64,000 bases of DNA from Tepidicaulis sp002389665 (GTDB lineage Bacteria; Pseudomonadota; Alphaproteobacteria; Parvibaculales; Parvibaculaceae), in contig NZ_OZ244942.1 of the NCBI RefSeq assembly GCF_965222285.1, forward strand, positions 3,472,001 to 3,536,000. Reading direction: 5' to 3'. Below the pieces are notes generated by a model. That model saw only the letters and a program-made list of their open reading frames with translations. It did not search any database and was not told where the DNA came from. Shown here piece by piece: positions 58,522 through 64,000 of this stretch (position 1 is the first letter of the stretch; each line of letters begins with the position of its first letter). A program made the position numbers and the translations under genes.

Positions 58522-59181
58522 TTATTGCGGCGCGCGGGCGACGATAAAGGGCCGCGGGTCGTTTTTCTTTGTACCGTGATAAGCGGTTTCCTCGATGCTG
58601 AACCCGGCGGCGCGGATCGCCACTGTGAGCGAGGCAGCGGTGAGCGAGGTGACGGCGGGCGCTTTGCCGAAAAGCTGCATCACCGGTATGGCAAGATAAA
58701 TAAGCGGCCGGAGAAGCGGAGTGACCTCGCCGATACAGGGTGTTTTGGAAATGAAGAGCCCGCCCGGCGCAAGCAGCGCGCGGATATGGGCAAGGGCTCC
58801 CGGCAGATCGCCTGCCAGATGAATGTAGTTGAACCCCAGAATAATGTCGTAACAGTCCGGTTCTTCGGCAAGTGTTTCGGCGGTGGCGGTGCGGAAGCTA
58901 AGGCGCAAGGCAAGATCGCGGTCCTCGGCATCTGCCAGCTTTTCTTTCGCTATGGCGATCATCTCCCCGGATATATCGGTGCCAAGATAGCTCTCGGCGG
59001 CATCCGCCAGGCGCAGTGCCGCCGTACCCGTGCCGCAGCCGAGCTCCAGCACCCGCGCGCCCTTTGGTGTCAGTTCGCGCACGCGAGTGAGCGTTCTGGT
59101 AAAAGCTTCTTCATCGGCAATGGCGGAAGCGGCATATTTGCGTGCGGTCTTGTCCCAGAACCGCCGGTCTTTCTCGCTCAT
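58522..59181 (-). CDS. Class I SAM-dependent methyltransferase
   Basis: 219 residues. Motif I is VLELGCGTGTAAL, followed by YLGTDISGEMIAIAKEKL, CYDIILGFNYIHL and LLAPGGLFISKTP. A hydrophobic segment (RPLIYLAIPVMQLFG) near residue 165 suggests a membrane-related or lipophilic substrate, as in phospholipid or quinone methyltransferases. The substrate cannot be named. It converges on yraN and is divergent from the DUF4336 gene. Confidence 0.88.
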   Translation of the reverse strand: MSEKDRRFWDKTARKYAASAIADEEAFTRTLTRVRELTPKGARVLELGCGTGTAALRLADAAESYLGTDISGEMIAIAKEKLADAEDRDLALRLSFRTATAETLAEEPDCYDIILGFNYIHLAGDLPGALAHIRALLAPGGLFISKTPCIGEVTPLLRPLIYLAIPVMQLFGKAPAVTSLTAASLTVAIRAAGFSIEETAYHGTKKNDPRPFIVARAPQ

Positions 59182-59315
59182 TCTTTCTCATCCCCAGTGC
59201 GCCCCATTGCGTATAGCGCTTTTCATATAAGTATCTCGCCGTGCTTTCATATGTAAGTATGTGGACATGCTTGCCGCGCAGGTGCACAGCGCGCTTTGCA
59301 AAGAAGGGGATGGAG

Positions 59316-60002
59316 ATGCTCGCGCCGATCGGAGAAGAGATATGGACGGCGGAAGGGCCGGAAGTTGAGGTTGCCGGTTTCCATTATCCTCTCCGTATGG
59401 CGGTGATCCGCTTAGGCGGCGGGAGCCTTTTCATCTGGTCGCCCGTTGCGCTGGACGAAGGCTTGCGGGAAGACGTGGCGGCCTTGGGCACGGTGCGTTT
59501 TCTCGTCGCGCCCAATTCGCTGCACCATCTTTATCTTGCAGAGTGGAAGAGCGCCTTTCCGGAGGCGGAGATCTGGGGACCTGCGCGCCTTGCCGCAAAA
59601 CGCAAAGACCTTACCTTTGACGGCATCCTGGAAGATGCGCCGCCTGCCGCCTGGGAAGGGGAGATCGACCAGGTGCTCGTCACCGGCAATCTCATTACCG
59701 ATGAAGCGGTGTTCTTTCATGAAAAAAGCGGCACGGTGATTTTCACCGACCTCTTGCAGCATTTCCCGCCCGGCTGGTTTTCCGGCTGGCGGGCGCTGAT
59801 CGCAAAGCTCGATCTGATGACGGGCGATGAGCCCCATGTGCCACGCAAATTCCGCCGCGCTTTCATCCGCCGCCGCGCCGCGCGCGAGGCGCTCCGCCGG
59901 GTGCTCGCCTGGCCCGCCTCCCAGGTTCTGATGGCCCATGGCGCGCCCGTGCGCACCGGCGCGCGCGCCTTTCTGGAGCGCGCCTTCCGCTGGCTTTTTT
60001 AA
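59316..60002 (+). CDS. DUF4336 domain protein (metallo-beta-lactamase-like fold)
   Basis: 228 residues from ATG 59316, preceded by AAGGGG at six bases; the open frame reaches back to 59241, but that part is not conserved. LAPIGEEIWTAEGPEVEVAGFHYPLRMAVIRL (read in parts) and VRFLVAPNSLHHLYLAEWKSAFPEAEIW (read in parts) match DUF4336, a divergent relative of metallo-beta-lactamases. HHLYLAEW and LMAHGAP keep histidines that could bind metal. No function is known. Two direct repeats (TTTCATAT...AAGTAT) lie about 70 bases upstream. Confidence 0.85.
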   Translation: MLAPIGEEIWTAEGPEVEVAGFHYPLRMAVIRLGGGSLFIWSPVALDEGLREDVAALGTVRFLVAPNSLHHLYLAEWKSAFPEAEIWGPARLAAKRKDLTFDGILEDAPPAAWEGEIDQVLVTGNLITDEAVFFHEKSGTVIFTDLLQHFPPGWFSGWRALIAKLDLMTGDEPHVPRKFRRAFIRRRAAREALRRVLAWPASQVLMAHGAPVRTGARAFLERAFRWLF

Positions 60003-60014
60003 CCGGTGGGATTG

Positions 60015-60416
60015 TTAGAGAAGCAGCGTGAAAATGCCCAGCGGGTCATGGGCGCGGGCGACGGAGACAATATAAAGATAAAGCGCAAGCGCGCCCAGCC
60101 AGCAGCCGAGCCGTGCGCGCGGGGTCTTGGCGTATTTCAGCCCATAGGCGCCGAGCACGATATAGATGACGAGCAGTGCGACCTTCACGGTCAGCCAGTG
60201 ATCGGCGATAGGATATTGCTGCAGGATGACGGTCAGCATCATCGCGGAGGTGAGCAGCACCGTGTCGACCGTGTAGCTTGTAAAGCGCGCCGGCGCGGCC
60301 ATCGGCCAGCTTGCTTTAAAAGCGTGCAGCCCCACCCCCCGCAAGAAGAAGATGAGGCCGCTCAAGATGACGGAGCCGATATGCACGGCGCGGATCTCAA
60401 AATAAAACTCGATCAT
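60015..60416 (-). CDS. SirB2-like integral membrane protein
   Basis: 133 residues with four membrane helices. IRAVHIGSVILSGLIFFLRGV, TVDTVLLTSAMMLTVIL and WLTVKVALLVIYIVLGAYGLKYA (read in parts) are typical of the SirB2 family. The function is not established. It lies 47 bases after norB on the same strand and may be cotranscribed with it; the small membrane protein could assist NO reduction, but that is only a guess from position. Confidence 0.87.
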   Translation of the reverse strand: MIEFYFEIRAVHIGSVILSGLIFFLRGVGLHAFKASWPMAAPARFTSYTVDTVLLTSAMMLTVILQQYPIADHWLTVKVALLVIYIVLGAYGLKYAKTPRARLGCWLGALALYLYIVSVARAHDPLGIFTLLL

Positions 60417-60463
60417 TTCAAAATCCTGCCGTGCATACCGTTGTTACGCAACATGCGCGGGGC

Positions 60464-62758
60464 TTATGCCCGGGCCTTGGTGGTTGCCGCGCGTTCTTCT
60501 TCTTCCGTCGGCACGCCCTGATAACGCGGACGCACCCAGAGCCCGATCACGAAGACCACAAGGGCCAGCGCGCCGATGGAGAAGATCGTGTCGCCCGGCA
60601 CCCGCATCCAGACCAGAAGGTCGACGATGGGCTGCTGCATGAATTCCGCCGAGCGGGCCGACCAATAACCGTTATTGATCGCCTCGATCAGCTGCATCGT
60701 GCCGAGCGGCAGGAGCGTGAAGAGCGCCATCATGGCAAGGCCCACATTGAAGCTCCAGAAGGAGACCTTCAGCAGCCCTTCGTTCCAGGCAAGCTCGGGT
60801 TTGAGCCCGCGCAGGCAGAAGAGCACGAGGCCGATCCCCAGCATCCCGTAAACCCCGAAGAGCGCCGTGTGCCCATGCAGCGGGGTAAGGTTCAGCCCTT
60901 GCATGTAATAGAGCGAGAGCGGTGGGTTGATGAGGAAGCCGAAGAGCCCTGCCCCCACGAGGTTCCAGAAGGAAACCGCGAGGAAGAACATGATCGGCCA
61001 GCGGTAGCGTTCCATCCAGGGCGTTGCCTTGCTCAGGCGGAACGTGTGATAGGCCTCGAAGCCGATATAGGCGAGCGGCACCACTTCAAGGGCGGAGAAA
61101 CTTGCGCCCAGCGCCAGCACCACGGTGGGCGTGCCGGCGAAGTAGAGGTGGTGCAAGGTGCCGAGCACGCCGCCTGCCATGAAGATGATGGTGGCGAAGA
61201 GCACGGCGACTGTCGCCGTCTGCAATTTGAGAAGGCCGAGCCGCGTGAAAAGGAAGGCGATCACGGCGGTGGCGAAGACTTCGAAGAACCCTTCCACCCA
61301 CAGATGGACGAGCCACCAGCGCCAATATTCGACCATCGAGATATGCGTGTTCTCGCCCCAGGCGAGCGCCGCCCCGAAGAAAAGGCCGATGGCGACGGTG
61401 GAAAGGAAAAGAAGGCCCGTGATCGAGCGGCCCGGTGCCCCCGGCCGCAGCGCCGGCCAGAGCGCCCGCCCGACAAGTACGAGCCAGAGCACGAGCCCGA
61501 TAAAGAGGAAGATCTGCCAGAAGCGGCCCATATCCGCATATTCCCAGCCCTGATGGCCGAACCAGAAATTGTTTTCAAGGCCGAGCGTCTGCATCACCGC
61601 GAACCATTGCCCGGCAAACGAGCCGACCACGATGATGATGAGGCAGATCCAGAGGAAGTTGACGCCGAGCCGCTGATAGGGCGGCTCATAGCCGGAAATG
61701 GCGGGCGCAATGTAAAGCCCGGTGCCGAGCCAGGCGGTTGCGATCCAGAGCACCGCAAGCTGTGTGTGCCAGGTGCGGCTCAGCGAATAGGGCAGCACAT
61801 TGGCCAGCTCGAAACCGTATTGCACCTGGCCTTCGACCTGATAATGCGCGGTGATGGCGCCGAGCAATATCTGCACGAGAAAGAGCGCGAGCAGCACCCA
61901 GAAATATTTCGCCGTGGCGCTCATCGAGGGTGTGACCACTGTGCCGCGCATGGGATCGAAGGGCGGCAGATCGTGCGGCTCTTCTTCACGGCCATGAGAG
62001 ACGGCGTAATGCCAGCCCAAAAGCCCGATCCCGGCAAGGAGGAAGAGCACTGAGAAGGCCGACCAGACGAAGGAACTGGCGGGCGGGCGGTTTTCGATCA
62101 AGGGCTCGCTCGGCCAGTTATTCGTGTAGGTGATCGTGTCACCCGGCCGCTCCGTCCCGGCGGCCCAGGCGGTCCACCAGAAGAAGGCGCCGAGCGCTTT
62201 GCGGTGATCGGCATCCGGCACCGTGTCGTCTTTCATCGCATAGGCTTCGCGCAAGGGCTCGAAGGCGGGATCGTTGCCGAAAAGCCGCTCGTAATGACCG
62301 GAGACTTTCTCGATGGCGCGGGCGCGTTCCTCGGCAAGCGTGATCGTGCCGGTGGCAGGCTCATAGGTATTGGTGCGGAAGAGCTCTTCGAGGCGGCCTT
62401 TGAGCGCAGCCTGACGTTCGGGGGAGAGCGCCGCATAATTTTCCGCGCCTTCTTCCGCCGCCCAGGCATCGAGCACTGCCATGATTTCGCGGTGCAGCCA
62501 GTCGGCACTCCAGTCGGGCGCCACATAGCCGCCATGCCCCCAGATCGAGCCGAGCTGCATGCCGCCCATGGATTGCCAGACACGCCGGCCGAGTTCCATA
62601 TCGGCGCGGGTGTAAATCGTCTCGCCCGAGGTGGAGACCACCTGCTCGGGCATGGGCGGGGCTTTTTGATAAATCTCGCGGCCCATCAGCAAAAGCACGC
62701 TGAAACTGGCAACGAGAAGAATGGCGAGGGATATCCAGAGTTTTTTTGTATTGGTCAT
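60464..62758 (-). CDS. norB: Quinol-dependent nitric oxide reductase (qNorB)
   Basis: 764 residues, the length of single-subunit qNOR with a fused N-terminal extension. It reduces 2 NO to N2O with electrons from quinol in the inner membrane. The N-terminal cytochrome c-like extension is WQSMGGMQLGSIWGHGGYVAPDW and further, without a haem-c CxxCH motif, as expected for qNOR. The haem-copper-type core follows, with the glutamate-bearing HLWVEGFFEVFATAV, HHLYFAGTP (metal-site histidines) and HGHTALFGVYGMLGIG. No norC is nearby. nnrS lies upstream and a SirB2-like gene downstream. Use is probably NO detoxification or partial denitrification. Confidence 0.95.
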   Translation of the reverse strand: MTNTKKLWISLAILLVASFSVLLLMGREIYQKAPPMPEQVVSTSGETIYTRADMELGRRVWQSMGGMQLGSIWGHGGYVAPDWSADWLHREIMAVLDAWAAEEGAENYAALSPERQAALKGRLEELFRTNTYEPATGTITLAEERARAIEKVSGHYERLFGNDPAFEPLREAYAMKDDTVPDADHRKALGAFFWWTAWAAGTERPGDTITYTNNWPSEPLIENRPPASSFVWSAFSVLFLLAGIGLLGWHYAVSHGREEEPHDLPPFDPMRGTVVTPSMSATAKYFWVLLALFLVQILLGAITAHYQVEGQVQYGFELANVLPYSLSRTWHTQLAVLWIATAWLGTGLYIAPAISGYEPPYQRLGVNFLWICLIIIVVGSFAGQWFAVMQTLGLENNFWFGHQGWEYADMGRFWQIFLFIGLVLWLVLVGRALWPALRPGAPGRSITGLLFLSTVAIGLFFGAALAWGENTHISMVEYWRWWLVHLWVEGFFEVFATAVIAFLFTRLGLLKLQTATVAVLFATIIFMAGGVLGTLHHLYFAGTPTVVLALGASFSALEVVPLAYIGFEAYHTFRLSKATPWMERYRWPIMFFLAVSFWNLVGAGLFGFLINPPLSLYYMQGLNLTPLHGHTALFGVYGMLGIGLVLFCLRGLKPELAWNEGLLKVSFWSFNVGLAMMALFTLLPLGTMQLIEAINNGYWSARSAEFMQQPIVDLLVWMRVPGDTIFSIGALALVVFVIGLWVRPRYQGVPTEEEERAATTKARA

Positions 62759-63102
62759 GGCAAGCGCTCTCTCGTTCCTCTGGCCTTGCGGCCGTTAGAT
62801 GTCCGTCAGGCCCGTGCGGGCCGGGTGAGATCTGTTGCTGCCGGGTGGTGGTATCGGCGCGTTTTGTCCGACGGCACCAAGCGGTGCGATACGCGGTACG
62901 CTTCTGATGAAGGGGAAATGCGGGTAAGGCCGCACGCGCGGGAAAGCCCCGCGCTTTTTGGAAAGAGCGCCGGGGCGCCTTGCGGGAGCGGCCGACATTT
63001 CTCCCGATAGGAAAATTGACATAAGTCCTTTCACTCCGTCCAGTGCGGGCGGGGAATTTTCAGGTAGTCCGGCAGAAATATTTGTCCGTGTGCGGTGCAA
63101 AA
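62759..63102. other. Gene-free region between nnrS and norB
   Basis: 344 bases with no supported gene. It holds an FNR/NnrR-like half-perfect site (63016-63029). A long hairpin of near-complementary GCCCCGCGCT and AGCGCCGGGGC arms lies around 62945-62980, and the palindrome GGCCCG-TG-CGGGCC is at 62809-62822, about 50 bases before the norB start. It may carry both the norB promoter and a structured leader. Confidence 0.5.
63016..63029 (-). promoter_or_regulatory. FNR/NnrR-like site upstream of norB
   Basis: TTGAC-ATAA-GTCCT matches the CRP/FNR-superfamily form TTGAC-N4-GTCAA at 8 of 10 positions. It lies about 258 bases before the norB start codon, far but possible with a long leader. It fits NO- or oxygen-responsive control of norB. 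Confidence 0.4.
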
Positions 63103-64000
63103 TTATCCCGCCTTTCCTTTGCGCGCCGCAGCAAGAAGCGGCGCAAAGAGAATGACGAAACCGCCAAAGCCGCCGATCCAGCCAAGCGCGCTGAAATAGA
63201 GCAGTGTTTGCGGCGCATCCGAGATCGACATGAAAAGCCGCGCGGGCGCGGCGGCAATGATGAGAATGTAAACGAGGCTGAGGCCTATGCCCGCGGTCAG
63301 GGGGCGGCCCGTATGGCCGAGCGCGGCGCGGCTCATCACCGCCAGCGTCATCACGCCCATCGCGCCGATGGTCCAGGCATGAAGCCCGTCGCCGTAAAAG
63401 AGAAAGGCAGGGAAGAAATGCGCGGCGGCAAGCGCGAAGAAACCGAGCGGCACGAAGAAATAACCTGCGTGGAGTACGCTCACCAGCGGCTCGGCAAAGG
63501 TACGCTCGCCTGCCCAGCGGGCAAGCCGGAGAAGATGAAAAAGTCCTGCGATCAGGCAAAGCCAGGCAGTCGCCGCCTCAAAAGGAAGTGCGATCCAGCT
63601 CAAGAGCGCGATGCCTGCCGCTACCATCGCCGCAATGTCGAACCGGTTGAAGGGCGCGGGGAGCCGTCCCTCCCCCTGCTTCACGAGCCAGTTGCGCGTG
63701 AAGCTCGGGATGATGCGCCCGCCGATCAGCATGATGAGAAAGAGAATGGCGCCGGTGCCGAGCCGCGCGCCATACCCGTAAGCCGCGCCGGGCTGCATGG
63801 CCTCCACATGATAAAGCACGTTGCCGGCGCCGAGCAGGCAAAGCAGCACGAGGACTTTCAGGTTGCGCCAGTTCTTGCCCGCGATTACTTCCCGCCCGAT
63901 GACGGCGGCAAGGGCAAAGAGAAAGCTCGCATCGATAAGGGCGGCGACGGGCCCGCCCGTGAACGCGGAAAAAAAGAGCGCGAGACGCCCGGCGAGCCAA
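63103..64000 (-). CDS. NnrS family haem-copper membrane protein, C-terminal part (cut by the window edge)
   Basis: 299 codons are in the window and the frame continues past the right edge; an internal GTG at 63849 is not the true start. At least eight hydrophobic helices. EVIAGKNWRNLKV, GGRIIPSFTRNW, WIALPFEAATAWLCLIAGLFHLLRLARW (read in parts), and HAWTIGAMGVMTLAVMSRAALGHTGR are NnrS signatures. NnrS is a haem- and copper-containing protein that helps cells resist nitrosative stress. It lies upstream of norB on the same strand, completing an NO-handling neighbourhood. Confidence 0.93.
   Translation of the reverse strand, partial: WLAGRLALFFSAFTGGPVAALIDASFLFALAAVIGREVIAGKNWRNLKVLVLLCLLGAGNVLYHVEAMQPGAAYGYGARLGTGAILFLIMLIGGRIIPSFTRNWLVKQGEGRLPAPFNRFDIAAMVAAGIALLSWIALPFEAATAWLCLIAGLFHLLRLARWAGERTFAEPLVSVLHAGYFFVPLGFFALAAAHFFPAFLFYGDGLHAWTIGAMGVMTLAVMSRAALGHTGRPLTAGIGLSLVYILIIAAAPARLFMSISDAPQTLLYFSALGWIGGFGGFVILFAPLLAAARKGKAG

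Noticed and set aside
60431..62053. 540-codon histidine/glutamate-rich open frame antisense to norB
   Set aside because: Its charged composition is the mirror of hydrophobic membrane helices in norB.

Overview
This 64 kb window is a GC-rich stretch of alphaproteobacterial chromosome, dense with single-copy housekeeping genes. No insertion sequence, prophage, integrase, CRISPR array, rRNA or tRNA gene was found. The gene order (mnmE, rho, hemJ, hemH, hemE | DUF299 regulator, maf, aroE, coaE, dnaQ, secB, fxsA, Tim44-like) is the one that surrounds the replication origin in Caulobacter and Rickettsia. His, hslVU, dnaKJ, hrcA-grpE, rph-rdgB-hemW and rsmI-yraN blocks are also usual for the class. 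The species cannot be fixed from the sequence; a Hyphomicrobiales/Parvibaculales-type organism is my guess.

Layout. 1-8.7 kb: mnmE (cut by the edge), a yyaL-dienelactone hydrolase-qor group on the plus strand, then rho and the haem genes hemE-hemH-hemJ read leftward. 8.7-9.44 kb: a 738-base gene-free region with six or seven DnaA-box-like nonamers and four GANTC methylation sites, the candidate oriC. 9.4-17.7 kb: rightward ppsR-maf-aroE-coaE-dnaQ, convergent secB and fxsA, then Tim44-like, mltA, smr and an XRE regulator. 17.9-21.8 kb: hslUV, a flavin-fold oxidase and an HPP membrane protein facing a TetR regulator. 22.2-30.1 kb: hisB-DUF2628-hisH-hisA-hisF, then a CYTH-CHAD protein and a pentapeptide-repeat protein, then hisE-coaA.

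30-36.8 kb: adenosine kinase, a CysZ/EI24-type membrane protein, a lipoprotein, a cupin, nth, a dmeRF metal-efflux pair, DUF2244, gpmA and dapB. 37-39.9 kb: two tandem OprP/OprO-type porins preceded by PhoB-box-like repeats. 40-43.3 kb: dnaKJ with a heat-shock-type promoter. 43.5-51 kb: an unrecognised coiled-coil gene, two histidine kinases, alkB, a LysR regulator facing a small membrane protein, nnrU and a TetR regulator. 51-58.5 kb: hrcA-grpE, divergent rph-rdgB-hemW, lppC, rsmI-yraN. 58.5-64 kb: a methyltransferase, a DUF4336 protein, and the nitric-oxide genes nnrS (cut by the edge), norB and a SirB2-like gene.

The most notable signals are regulatory. They are the putative origin; an 11-bp-periodic series of PhoB half-sites before the second porin, with weaker versions before the first porin and the CYTH-CHAD gene; twin T-N11-A dyads before the LysR gene; a perfect palindrome before one TetR gene and a site pair before the other; and a cysteine-free RcnR/CsoR-type regulator next to a C/G-tract operator. 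I did not find a clearly new multi-gene system.
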